Of a stretch of 64,000 bases of DNA, positions 44,532 through 56,317 are shown in pieces. The notes beneath the pieces are model-generated. The model was not told where the DNA came from, made no database searches, and saw nothing but the letters and a program-made list of their open reading frames with translations. Each line of letters opens with the position of its first letter. The first letter of the stretch is position 1. Source of the DNA: Entomortierella parvispora (taxonomy: Eukaryota > Mortierellomycota > Mortierellomycetes > Mortierellales > Mortierellaceae); contig OY752149.1 in the NCBI GenBank assembly GCA_963573315.1, positions 868,001 to 932,000 on the forward strand, in the 5' to 3' direction. Position numbers and translations under genes: made by a program.

Positions 44532-45068
44532 TGTGTAGTTGCAGTGCATGTGAGTTGGGGAAAGAGAGAGAGAAAGAGGGAAGAAAGAAAAAAAATAAAA
44601 GGGCGTGGGAGGTAAGTGGATTTATCCCCACCTGTCAAAGAAGATGAGGGATGTTCTTTAAATGAGCATGTACGAAGTTCTATGAGGGCGTAAGTGAGAT
44701 GAGAAGGAGTGAGAGCAAGAGCCAAGAGCAGCGGCAAGAGCAAGAGCAGCGTTACCATTGGCAAGTGTCTTGAACAGAAGAAGAGCCATTTTTTTTTTGA
44801 CAAACTATATTCGATCGCACACGCGCCGCTCTGAGGTCGACGCTGACATTGTGGCCACGGTCGGATTGCACAGCAAGAGGCCAAGCAGCACCCACACACC
44901 AATGACTGTGCACCGTTCGCCAATAGATCGACACGCTAAAAAGACGCGTTCCATCCCCTTTTCTCCTCGACGTATGAATGACACATCATCTATTTCTTGA
45001 GATTCTCTATTTTATTTTTCTAAAAAAGGCTGCACTCTCGACTCAATGACCTTGACGCCTCTCCACAA
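44532..45068. other. Spacer between family copies 1 and 2
   Basis: 537 bp, upstream of copy 1 and 3' of copy 2. No gene supported. Confidence 0.6.
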
Positions 45069-46127
45069 TCAGTGGAGAGTCACAACTACATTTGGTCTTG
45101 GATGACTCGAGAGCTGAAGCTCCTCACGGAACTGTCTCTGACTGCCATATAGGTGGTGGTCGACCACCGGGGGCATGAAGGTCGCGGGCATGCATGACCC
45201 AACGGCCATGGATGGCCAAGACAGTCCTTCAAGTTGATGATGTTGTTGTCTTTGAGAGTGTTCAAATTGGGGTTGCAACTCCTGAGTCTCTCTACGAATC
45301 TCATCCTCCTCTTGCTTCTCACACTGGCTCTGTTCCTCTGCCACGATATATTGTTGTTGTTGTAGCTGGGGCGCTGAACCCAAGGTGAGATTTCCTCCTT
45401 GTTCTTCCATGGACACTAGAGCTTCATGACGAGTGGTCAGTTCTTTGAGATCTCCGTCAAGTTTGGGTACTGCGTCCAGCTCAGATTTATCGTCTCCAGG
45501 CCAAGACCTCTTCTTGTTCACGCAAATCTTCCAGATAATATATACGACCCCAACCAAGACTGCCAACACGACAATAGCAATTCCGATCATCTCTCCTGTC
45601 GACTCCAACCCATTGCCCCCGTTAGAGATAGTTTCATCGCTCGAGACTTTGTTTGTCGGTTCTCTCGATGGGAATGAAGTCGTTGGAGTTGTTGAGAAAG
45701 GACTTGATTGAGGGTAAAGACCCAGAATCTTGAAGGTGCCAGAGTAAGCCCAAGGGCTGACAGCAATCCTCAAAGCATATGAACTGGACGGGTCAGCGTA
45801 CGCCACAGGGACCACCCAGCTGGGGTTGCCGCTTTTCAAGCCATCAGCACCACTGCAGTCGATATAGCCAATGGTCTCGAGGAAAAAAGAGGCTGAGACG
45901 TCGGTTGCATCAAAGAGTTGGATTTCAGTATGGGAAGGTGTTGCTGATATTTTGGTGTTGGGGGCAACACAGGAGCCGATCCAGGAGAAAGTTGTATTCT
46001 CGCCGCCATGGTAGGATTCAGAAACGCCAACAGGGTGAGTGAACTGGATGAACTTGGTAGTGATTCCTTCTTGGACCGCGGCGAGGGTTAAAGCAACGGC
46101 CAAAGCGAGAACTGACTTGATGAGCAT
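45069..46127 (-). CDS. Secreted/type I membrane protein, Kre9/KNH-like ectodomain, copy 2
   Basis: 352 residues, tandem paralogue of 44531-43371. Signal peptide MLIKSVLALAVALTLAAVQE, ectodomain with FTHPVG...GGENTTFSWIGSC, TEIQLFDATD, FFLETIGYIDCS and YSGTFKIL, a shorter stalk, membrane helix MIGIAIVVLAVLVGVVYIIW and basic KICVNKKR. The tail keeps DAVPKLDGDLKE, a short Gln run and the family terminus ELQLSSHPRPNVVV. Paralogue identity is highest in the ectodomain cysteine and glycan positions and at the C-terminus; stalk and Gln tract lengths vary. Function unknown. Confidence 0.8.
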   Translation of the reverse strand: MLIKSVLALAVALTLAAVQEGITTKFIQFTHPVGVSESYHGGENTTFSWIGSCVAPNTKISATPSHTEIQLFDATDVSASFFLETIGYIDCSGADGLKSGNPSWVVPVAYADPSSSYALRIAVSPWAYSGTFKILGLYPQSSPFSTTPTTSFPSREPTNKVSSDETISNGGNGLESTGEMIGIAIVVLAVLVGVVYIIWKICVNKKRSWPGDDKSELDAVPKLDGDLKELTTRHEALVSMEEQGGNLTLGSAPQLQQQQYIVAEEQSQCEKQEEDEIRRETQELQPQFEHSQRQQHHQLEGLSWPSMAVGSCMPATFMPPVVDHHLYGSQRQFREELQLSSHPRPNVVVTLH

Positions 46128-46389
46128 TGTGCAGTGAGGGAGGGAAAGAAAGAGTATAAAAATGAACGGGGGGATTGGCGACTGATATATCCTCATCTGT
46201 TAGAAAAGCTAAATGCATCCTGCTAGAGTCTGTATCATTATCATTGGTGCGCACACTCAGCGCTCTTGTTCTGAACAGTTGGGCTGAACTTTTGCATTTA
46301 CCGAGATTGAACTTCAGTTCAAAACTCAGAGAGAGCAGCATCGTCAAAAGGAGCTGGGGATATGTACATGTTTTGCATTTTTTACTCAA

Positions 46390-46740
46390 AAGTCGTGGCT
46401 GCATATGGCCGTGGATGGTTCGAGAGCTGAAGGTTCTCACGAAACCGTCCTTGACCGCCAATCAAGTTGTCAGCCACTGAAGGTTGGAAAGGCGTAGACG
46501 TGTGAGGCTCAAGGTTCATCGAAGGCGAGGACGATCCCTCAAGTTGATGATGTTGAGACAAAGCAACAAGAGGGGGAAGAGATTCCTCGACGGATCCTGC
46601 AATCCTCCGCTGTGCTACGCTTGAAGCAGTGAGCCAGGGCTGAGTTTTCCTTTTTTTTCAAGACACATGGGAGCCCCATGAGGAGTGGTTGATCCTCCTT
46701 TGAGTTCCCTATCAAGTCCACTACCCACATATACCTTTAT
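46390..46740 (-). pseudogene. Decayed family copy 3
   Basis: Minus-strand DNA matches the last ~120 codons of copies 1 and 2: terminus near 46405-46445, SSMTVEPH-like region near 46500, and the EKKG/L-G-S and GELKG/GDP region near 46640-46715. Frame is broken by stops and deletions, and the ectodomain is missing. A motif GGGCTGAACTTTTGC occurs both upstream here (~46791) and upstream of copy 2 (~46270), so promoter sequence was duplicated too. Confidence 0.65.
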
Positions 46741-46959
46741 TGACCCGCAGAGTAGTTGGTTCTGACATGGTGCCTTGAACTTTAACGTGATGGGCTGAAC
46801 TTTTGCTTCGCCGAGATTGCCATTGGCCAAGAAGACTCCAAGAGAGACCGTTTGTGGGGGTAGGGAGATACGGTAAGGGAGCTTTCTAGCCCCCCCTTAC
46901 ACATCCACACCATTTCGAACTTGCTTCGTAGGAGAACATCGTACTCTCACCGTGGCAGC

Positions 46960-47490
46960 CAGAGATCATTCCTCACGTTTTTGATTTCGCGTGAGGGTTG
47001 AGGCCTTGAGAGCTGAAGATTCTCGCCGCGGAACTGTATCTGGCTGCCATGCAAATTGTCGAATACTGGAGGAGTGAAGGAGGCACGAGTATAACGTTCA
47101 AAGGTCATCGATGGCAACAACGGTCCCCCTGGCTGTCGCTCTACCCGAGAGTGTTCTAATTGCACCTGCAGGCACTGGATTTGATGCTCATTCTGTTCTT
47201 GCTTGCGACGCATTTGTGCCTCTGCCATTCTTTGGTCAACAAGGGGCTTCTGCTGCCACTGTTGTTGTAGCGGAGAATCCAGGGCAAGCTTTCCCTCCAT
47301 TTGTCCACTGACTGTGAGTCCTTTGTGTTCCTCTTCGGACTCAACTCCGTTCGCCGCTTGCTTTGCTCTTTTTTCTCTCGAGATAACTACCGCCTATTCG
47401 AACGCTTCTTCCATCCAATGTATCCGGCCATAGCCAAGACCACCAAGGCCCCAGCTGCGAATGCGACCACAGCGCTGTTGATATGGATCT
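46960..47490 (-). pseudogene. Decayed family copy 4
   Basis: A 117-codon ORF (47300-46947) reads LALDSPLQQQWQQKPLVDQR, RKQEQNEHQIQCLQVQLEHSR and NLQLSRPQP, clearly the Gln-rich tail of the family. Beyond a frame break, 47420-47485 matches the membrane-helix region. No signal peptide or ectodomain remains. Confidence 0.7.
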
Positions 47491-47756
47491 AGTGAATAAA
47501 GGGCAATGATCGCAAGAGATTCCATTGCTTCCTTGTGGTCAATAGGGACAGGACTTCAATGTTGAGTGATGAGCAAGTGAGGGAGGATAGGAGAAAAGAA
47601 AGGGAGAAAGAACACGTATCTGGAATTGAGCCAGGATCTCGCTTCATCTGGGTGGGTAGATTTGATGGTTTACATATATACTTTTTCATTAGATCAATAG
47701 CCCATATACTTTCCACTCTTTCTTCATCCTCCCTTTCCCTTCTATTCCTCTACGAT

Positions 47757-50700
47757 TTATCGCCGTTCATGGACGCGGAACTGAAGCCAGAGGAAAGCGA
47801 CAAAGAAAAAGGTTCCGGCCATGATACCCAAGCTCTGGATATCCTTCCAGTATCCTCCCGAATTGAACCCAAAGGTCGACAAGATGACGGCGCCAGGGAC
47901 ATCAATCTCGAGTCCATATTCCTTTTGGATCAGCTGCAAAAACGTAATCTCGTTCACTAACAGCGCTTCGAATGCAAAGTTGAAGAAGGACAACTTTTGG
48001 AGCCAAGACAGGTTCTCTGGAATAGATTCTGGAAACAAAGAGAAGTGCAAAAAAAAAAAAAAAAACTGGTCAGCAAATTACCCCCAGGAATTTGAAAGGT
48101 GGATCAATTGAACCATCGTGCCCAAAGCGAAGAAACTTACCTTTGTTCAAGAGAAGACCTCCAAACAGCATGGAGAAAAGCATGATCAAACTGCTCATCA
48201 GATTGGCCACGCCAACTTCTTCAAAAATGATGCCAATCATTAAGCAAACACCCGAAGCCGTAAAGTTGAACAGGACCAGAACCAAAAAGAACTTTCCAAA
48301 CTCGTTCCATCCCTCGACCAATCCGACCATGTTGTAAATGATCAGGCCCATCAACATGGGGGGGATCACGCGTAGGGGCACGATATCGAACAGAACCTTG
48401 GACAGGAAGTATGTCAAGGGGGAGTAATATCCGTTGGCGCGCTCGCGAACAAATAAAATACGCTCGTGGGCAAAGGACGGCAAGATGGACAGGCACGAGA
48501 ACCCAAAGAGGGCACACATGAAGAAAAAGACTCCCATACGGTTTTGGAATCCAGGAATGTCGTTGGTGACCTTGTAAAACAGCGCACCGCAAAGCAAGCC
48601 CAAAAAGATGGACATGCAAAAGTGAGACAGCATCAACATAGGGTCACGGTAAATATTCTTCAGCGTCCTGTCGGCCAAAATCCTGAACTGGCTCCACCAG
48701 GAGGCTCTTCTATAAGTAGAAACGGTCTTGCCATTGCTGAACCCACTGTGAATCGATCCGGGAGGTGCTCCCTCCTCACCCTCACGGTTGCCCTGGACGG
48801 CGAAATCGATCTGCTGCTCGACATCCAGCAGGAGATGGCTGTGTTTGAATCCAACTACAAGCGACAGAAGATGGGCATTGGCAACATTAGGGTCATCCGA
48901 ACCAGGTGCGTGCGTGTCACTGTCGCTGACTCCAGAAGAAACGGGATCAATGCCAATTGTCGTCTCTCCTGCATGGTTGTCTCTAGATGTGGCTGCTGCA
49001 AGTCCACCGTTCCTTGGACGTTCGTGTTCACGAGAAGCCAGCTCGTTCTCCCATTGAAGAGAGTCGTCAATAATACTAGGGGCGCGAGTAAAAGATGGGC
49101 TGGCATTCGCAGAGATTCCAGCTGCGGGTCGATTCTGCTCAGTTCCGAAGAGTCGCTCTTCCTGCTCCTCCTGGACTGCATGCGAGGGCTCCAGTGCACT
49201 TTCCTCTCCACCGTTGGTATGGCCAGAGTGTTTCGAGCCTTTTCCGTTGTACATGGTCAGGTCGAGCATGTAGTCCGCCATATTGTAGCCTTCGGGACAT
49301 GGGTGGCCAAGGCTCCGGAGATGTCCATTCAAATTCCTGGTCTCTCCAGAGAAGACAAGATCCCCCTTAGCCATCAGGACGAGTTGATCAAACAAAGCAA
49401 AGATATTACTCCGAGGTTGATGGATAGTGCAGACGACGGTGCGGTTGTAGTTTCTGGCAAGAGTGACAAGACACTCAACCACGTTGTAGGCGTTGTAAGA
49501 GTCCAGTCCTGAGGTCGGTTCATCCAAGAACAAGATCGAGGGTGACGTGACAAGCTCACAGGCGATAGAAACTCTACGCTTTTCGCCTCCAGAGATGGAC
49601 CGTTGACCACTGGCTCCAATCCTCATATCCTTGATTGCCAAAATTCCCAACTCGGACATTGTCTCCATGACGCGGAATCTCTTGGCCTCAAAGGACATGT
49701 CGCGAGGCAAACGAAGGAGGGCAGAGTAAAGAATGGTCTCGTACACTGTCAAGGTGGGCATCAACGTGTCTTCCTGATCCACATATCTATAGTACATTGA
49801 AAAAAAGGTAGATGAATGTTAACAGATCTGTCAAGATTTTTCTGTACTGGGTTTTACATGAAATCACCGTTGCTGTTCCTCTTACCCAACCACACGCTTG
49901 TATTCGTGATGAGAGATCGTCTTGCCATTGATATAGATATGGCCATGAACAGTTCCAGATTTGTTGCGCCTGGCAAGAATATCCAACAGACTGGTCTTTC
50001 CAGCACCACTGGCGCCCATGATAGCCATAACTTGTCCAGGTTTGACGAGACCGCTGACCTGCTTAAGCACTTCCTTGCCTCCAACTGTGTATCCCATGTT
50101 TTTGAACATCAATGTAGCAGGAATATGCTCCGCCATGAGCTTGGCAGCTTCATCATCGGGCAAGGCGATATAGCCATCTCCAGATGAATTAGATTTCTTG
50201 GCCAAATACCAGACTCCGAGGCCGAGGCCAATGAGGAACAAGAAAACACCAACAATTGACAGGATGATGGCCAAGGTGTAATCTGGTCGTGGTGGTCGCT
50301 TGAATCCTGGAACCTGAGTATAATGCAGACATTCTCCACTGTGGCAGTTTAAGTAGATGGCTGGGTCGCCAAACATAGTCATGATCAACTCGTTCATGGC
50401 AGGCTCTGTTTAGAAGAAAGTGTCAAAGTCGATGAGTTATCCCTCTTAATTGTTTCAATGTTCCATGGTTTGCATGAGATCGACACGTTTACCTTCAAAA
50501 ACACACTTCTTGTCATCTCCACAAACAAATTCGGCGGGTCCACGAATTTCCTCATCCAAAAAGTCGTCAATGTCTAAAAAAATTTCAGTGACAACTGTCA
50601 GCCTTGAGGTATTGTATGCAAGGCGTGGATCTCTATCGCGAAATCGTCGACTTACTGACGCTTCCGTCTTTGCCGCAAAGCATTCTGTCGGGGATGCAAG

Positions 50701-52374
50701 AGCATTTGATGTTTTTGCACTTGTAAGTCGTCTTTGTATCGTCGTATTGGACATCTATTGCATGGGACGTTTGTTAAACTCCGCATTTGTACGACAAGTT
50801 CCATGATTCATGTTGCTGTGCTTCCTGCAGTGGTCCGTACCTTGGTCAAACGCACACTCGTCCAAATGGCAGTAAAATGACTCTTCTTCCGCCACCCAGA
50901 CTGGGAAACAGTTTCATAGCCAAAAAGGGAAAAGATAATTGCCACGGTCAGTCGACAAAAAAAAAAAAAGGGATATCGGTTCCCTTTCGTTGGGGGTTCC
51001 CTATCCTTACACTGAAAGTCGCAGGTTTTGTTTTGCTGGTTGCAAGAGAAGGTGATGGCGGGGGGCTGTTTGGGTCCCAATGTGTCCAAGATCTTGCGGT
51101 CTATTCCGATGGAAAAGCGAGGCGAGGCATTATTATCAAAGCAGCGCATGTACGGTGGTTGATGATTTGCTTGACCATGTTCAGTGTTTTCGTCATATCC
51201 GATGACGGTACGTACTTGTTACATCGCACTGCTGAAAGTTCTCAAAGACGGTGAGGCCGCCCTTGTAGCAGGTTCCGTTTTTGCCAGAGGGCACCAGTCC
51301 ATCGCAAACGTTGTCAGACTCACAGACATTGCAGTTGATGCCCGACCAGCCGTCCTTGCACTTGCAGGACCCTTCCTCGCGCTGGGGTCGGTCCCTTCCG
51401 TCGGCAAGGCCGCCGCAGACTAGACAGAAGAGGATTGAAAAAGGCAGAAAATTAAGAATGGAGAGGGACAAGGTTTAGTTTCTGGGGTTGATCAGCTGGT
51501 CGTCGTCCAGATCTGGCACTCCTGCTGTGTGGATCGACCTGTCTGGTGTCAGACAGCTTTTTGTGATTATTGGATTATTGCTGGTTCTAGTTGGTACAGC
51601 TTGGCTTGGCTTGGCATGCGCTTTGTCGGCGGGCGGGCGGAGAGGGGCTGGGGGGGTTGGAACGGCGTTGCGTGTGCACGACGACACCAAGCGAGGCCGA
51701 TCAGGGTGAAAGCAAGTCCTGGTGCCACACGCACATGCACACACAAACACACACACACAACACAAGAGAAAGAGAGGCCGGATGACCGCATACGTGACCA
51801 GACACCGCTGCTCTTGCTTCACTCTTCAATCGACTCCTGTCTGCCTGTCTGTTCCTTCTGTGCTGCACGATCAGATCATCCGCGCTCTCAAGGCGTTCTC
51901 CCCCTCCTCGCCTTCCTTCTTTCTCTCTGCCTCCATCCATTCTCTCTCACGCTTGTTCTCTATGGGTGTAGGGCGCAAGAGGAAGACATGTGTGCTTTTT
52001 TCTCTAGTATCGACTTTTTTGTTCTCATTACCTGGCACAGAGCAATTGTCTCCTGCAAAACCAGGAGGACAGGTGCATCGTCCGTCATAAGCGTTGCATG
52101 GCGCAAAGTGGGAACAGGGAAACGCGTCCAAAAGACAGTTGAAGCAAGGCGGGCAGTCCTCGGGCCTGCGAGGGGCTGCGGCCAACAATGGGTTGGCGAG
52201 GGTCATTCCCGTGGGTGACAGCATGTCAGTGGAGCCAGCTTCCAGGGCACGAATGGAGACCCGTCCAGAAAAGATGCCAGAGTCGCTGTCAGCAGTCGAG
52301 TCCAGAGGGGTAGTGGCGAGGACGGACTTTGAGGCAAGGCCCAGTATGACGATGGCGAGCCATGGTTGTCTCAT
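47757..52374 (-). CDS. ABCG half-transporter with cysteine-rich lumenal domain (Adp1-like)
   Basis: Nine exons (52374-52032, 51419-51216, 51100-51011, 50900-50841, 50754-50656, 50573-50493, 50405-49886, 49786-48141, 48028-47757) give 990 residues. Signal peptide, then an extracytoplasmic region with EGF-like cysteine repeats (CTCPPGFAGDNCS, CKCKDGWSGINCNVCE) and Adp1-type blocks (FTWVAEEE-like FWVAEEESFYCHLDECAF, IRGPAEFVCGDDKKCVFE). After one membrane helix comes the nucleotide-binding domain: Walker A GASGAGKTSLLD, signature ISGGEKRRV, Walker B ILFLDEPTSGLD. The C-terminal ABC2 membrane domain follows. This order matches yeast Adp1 and its relatives. Substrate is unknown in the family. A long linker after the NBD is rich in Glu/Ser/Asn. 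Confidence 0.93.
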
Positions 52375-53286
52375 GGTGGTGAGAATGACAGGCAGCGGAG
52401 GAAGGATGAAAGTTGTTAGGCGTAAGAGGGAAGGCAATAAATAAAGAAAAGTGGGAAAGGGAAGAAGAGAAAGAAAGACAGAGGAGGGAGGACAAAAGAG
52501 ACAAAGGACAAGCAGGAGGAAGAAGAGGAAGAGCAAGAAGAAAGAAAGGAATCAACTTGTTCCCCGCTCTGGGGCCGTGTGACAGTTTGCGACTGGGCGG
52601 TTGGTTGGGTTGGTTGCCCTGAGAATGCAATGAAATGTGTGCTTCTTTTGCGTGTCTGTCTGTCTGTGTGTGTCTGTCTGTCTGTCTGTGTGTGTGTCTG
52701 CCTGTCTGTCTGCCTTGCCTGTTTGCATGCCCTGTCGTCGACTGTGGTCTTTTCTTGTTGCTCCTCCACCTTCTCTCGATCTGGCTGTTCTCTCTCTCTC
52801 TCTGCTTCACTCTCCCACTCTCGCACTCTCTCTCTGTCTACCTGAGTCACGAGACATGCACGTGACTCGGCCCGTGCAACTTCTTTCGTGCCTCTGCCTC
52901 ACACTGCTCTCTTTTGTATTTTTCTCTCCATCCTTCTTCTTTTCACATCTTCATTCCTCGCCTGTCGCATCCCTAATCCCTGCGCCTCCCTTCTCTCCTC
53001 CCTTCTCCTCTCCCTTGCCCAATCTTCCCCTCTTGGCTGCTGCCTGTCGGTCCTCGGTCCTAATCCTCCTCCCGTCTCTCCATCCATCCACTGCCCCTCT
53101 GGAGTATTCCCCCTTCCATCGCACACCCGTGTCTGGATCAGCCCGAGGTCACATTGCTCTCGTCCTCTCATCCTCTTCCTCTTCCTCTTCCTCCTCCTCC
53201 TTCTCCTCGCACCATCCCGGGACGCGTCCAACGATTCATAAAAAAAGGACCGTGCTCTCCCTTCCAGTCGTCCATCCTGTCGGCTC
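52375..53286. other. Divergent promoter region Adp1-like / coiled-coil gene
   Basis: 912 bp, almost entirely low-complexity: (CTGT)n/GTGT at about 52653-52710, CT tracts near 52785-52840, (TCC/TCT)n at about 53166-53205. The overlapping ORFs are composition artefacts. Confidence 0.6.
52653..52710. repeat. (CTGT)n/(GT)n compound microsatellite
   Basis: Alternating CTGT and GTGT tetramers over about 58 bp. Confidence 0.85.
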
Positions 53287-56022
53287 ATGTTGACAGCTCC
53301 TTCACCGCCACCCCAGCTCGTCAAGCCTTCTTCTCCAGGCACGATCCCATCCAAGCTAGAAAGCTCCAGTAGGGTGCCCATGACATCAATGTCCAGCTCT
53401 GGACTCTCGAATGGAGGAGGTAGCAACGTCTTGTCATCTCAATTCTCATCCTGTTTTTCTCTTCCTCTGGCTGCCTGCAAAAAAAGTCGCCACTGTGTCT
53501 TTCAAAGGATAAAAAGAACGGACAACTAACCCAAGATCCTCCATCCACTGCTAGATGTCGTGTCAGAGCCGGAAGCAGAGGCAAAACCTGCTATATCAAC
53601 ACCTGCCTCGGGATCAGGATCAGGATCCATAGAGATCGCCACTGCGGGAGCCTCAGAGACATTGGATCCACCAAAACCTGAGCCTACACCTACGCCTACG
53701 TCTCCTGCTTTGGCAAAAACTGGACCCCCATCAACTGCTGTAATACCAACAGAGACCGCAGTGGAGTCTTATAATCAGGTTGTAGAGATCGAGGATGATG
53801 CAGTTTCCGGTCCCATGGATCCTCTGTCCCACCTCAGTACCATCTTTGACAAGATTCGACGACAGGTCATCGAATGGGGCGAGGATGCAAACTGGAAAAT
53901 CGACGTCTTTTTACTACCAAGCGACGAAGCAGGATCTGCCAATGGAAACGGAGAAACACCTGGTTCTCAGCAGCCGTTGGTGGCTCCTGTTCACAACCCG
54001 ACTCATCCTCACGCTCGCTCAAATGCACCACCAACACATCCCTATCCAGCTGGCCATCCCCAGCCTCCGCATCATGGTGCATATCCTCTTCCTGGAAGTT
54101 CTTCTCGCCACATACAACCTCCACCTCATTATGGTCAGCCTCCCCACCACGCTTTTCCTTACAGTGGACCTCCTCCACCACATAACCACAGGGCGCCACC
54201 CTCCCAACGAGATCAGTTGAGCGGCACAAGAGCAATGCCGGGCAAAGAGCGACCTGGTAGGAATATCAGGACATGGATCTGGGACATTTTTCAGAGTGTT
54301 TATTAATTGGTTGTTAATATCGACGACAAGTAGGAACCGAACATCCAAGCTTTGTATTACAGCCACCACCCAGCGATCTACCGAGCGGCGAGGATAATCC
54401 AGCTTCTTTACAGGACGACAAGATTAACGCTATGAGTGAGGCAGAGGCAAAGAAAATGGTACGGCCGTGGAGATCAAAGAAAGTCGCGGATGACCTAGAA
54501 CAAGGGAAAAAAGAGCGCCAGGAGCTAATATATTTTCATGGGTGCCCTTTTGGTCTTGTTAGCTCTCGATCGCTGTGCGTCAGATTCGAGAACAGCGGAC
54601 GACTATTGCCGAGACGGCACATAGCTTTGAAGCAATGCAGCGACATAGCGCACAACGGGTATGATTTCTCTCGCTGCTTTCTTCGTGTGCTCGCTATGGA
54701 CATTTGTCGCCTTGAGATCTAATACCATTCGCTCTGCCGACGATAGGAACGAGACTTGGCTGCAAGACTGGAGGCGGAAAAGTCGGTCATGGAACGGGAT
54801 GCTGCCGTCTTGGCCAGGAAATGGAGAGAGAGCACTGCGAGTCTTTTGGAAAGAGATAATGAGGCAGGTCCAAGAAAAAGAGAAACCAACAAAGGGCTGT
54901 TGCGATGTCTGTTTCTGATCGTACCGCATGGGGGACTAACTTTTCTGAAATTTTCCTCAAATCACCAAAAATACTAGGTGAGAGACATTTTCATTCAAAT
55001 GGAGGCAGAGAAGGCGCAAATCACGAAACGGAATAATGACAGGCGAAAGGTGCGAACATCAGGACTTTTTTTTTTATCCGTTATATTCCTTCCTCTCCTA
55101 TGGAACATTTGAGCCCTGTGCAAGTTGAAAGCTCACCATTTCGTGTTCTTTTTTACTCTTTTTGTGTTTTTTTGGCACCCCCAAAACATCATTTTCCTCA
55201 TTCGAAAACTGAACGTCTCTTTTCTTCCTTCATCTTTGTTTTTTATAGAGAGTAGATGAGCAAGTATACCCGCTCAAAGGCGCGTCGGATCAAGCAGCAT
55301 TCTCTCGTTCGGATTGTAGTCGACCTAACCATAACCACCGTCATCGGCATGTACACTACCACCGTCATCACCATCGGCACATGGCCCTGACGAGGCGTGG
55401 CGATACGTTTGCGAGCGGAGCGGATTCTCTGGACAATCTGGCGACCTTGGCAGCCCAGGTCTTGACAGGAGAGCCTTTGGTCTTGGCCAAGAAGGCACAT
55501 ATCCCCGTAAAGAGACACCTACCTTTACCGGAAGATATCATTGTGATCGAGGATACACCCGAGGCTGCGGATGAATCAGACATGGTCGTGGATGAAAAAC
55601 CATCATCATTCAAAGATGAGGGACTCTCGCTGCGACCCGTGGTCATAGACCGACAGGCTAGCCCAGCTGATGTTGAATCTGAGGATGAGACAAAGGCCGA
55701 GTCGATTCAAAGAAGTGGAGGTGACAAAGGGAACTCTAGAGAAACGAGATCAGCAATGACGACAACGACGACGGCAACAGCAACAGTAACTTTTGGACCG
55801 GCTCGCTCAATGTCCCGATCCGTAACGGGCCAGAGTCCAGCGACAACAAGAGGCTCGACTTATGGTTCAAATCTGAGGTCGAACGCTACAATTGCTGGCA
55901 GCAGTACAAGGGGAGGAGGAGGCCTCTCTAGGACTACTCAAGAACTGAAGCATGTCGCCAGTAGTAGCAGCATTAGCAGCTTTGGGAGGGATAGACAGGC
56001 AAGCAAGCACCGTCGCATCTAG
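53287..56022 (+). CDS. Unrecognised coiled-coil protein with histidine-rich tract (672 aa)
   Basis: Seven exons: 53287-53419, 53555-54256, 54334-54458, 54563-54658, 54747-54863, 54978-55049 and 55249-56022. The intron after 54863 appears to start GC rather than GT. After a Pro/Thr-rich head a short globular piece (DPLSHLSTIFDKIRRQVIEWGEDANWKIDVFLL) is followed by a His/Pro-rich region and a coiled coil (MSEAEAKKM, LSIAVRQIREQRTTIAETAHSFEAMQRHSAQR, ERDLAARLEAEKSVMERDAAVLARKWRESTASLLERDNE, VRDIFIQMEAEKAQITKRNNDRRK). A dense His tract (NHNHRHRHVHYHRHHHRH) and a Ser-rich tail end the protein. No family recognised. The in-frame heptad continuity across five exons strongly supports the model. Confidence 0.75.
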
Positions 56023-56317
56023 AAAGCATTACTTCCCAAAAAAAAAAAAAAAAAAATGCATCTCATGTCCGCCTCATTGTAATTTACAACCCCCCGTCTT
56101 ATCGGCATCCTCAAGTGCTAGGTCTGTCGTTTTTGTCTTCTACAAGGACGTGCTTGACAAATCAAGAAAAAAAAAAAAAGCTGCCAACGCCAACCACTTG
56201 AAAGATATTTCAATTTTTTTTTGTTCTTTATTGATGATCGTGAATGGTATTTTTCTTTTTCAGAGTGGGGTGAAGATTGGGAACGCAAAGGGAAAGGATG
56301 GGCAGCTCTGCATTGGT
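56023..56317. other. Convergent 3' region
   Basis: 295 bp with A17 at 56038-56054 and A12 near 56166. Contains the 3' ends of both genes; no other feature seen. Confidence 0.6.

Noticed and set aside
49095-49512. Plus-strand ORF 48466-49512 opposite the ABCG gene
   Set aside because: Antisense frame of the conserved NBD and linker.
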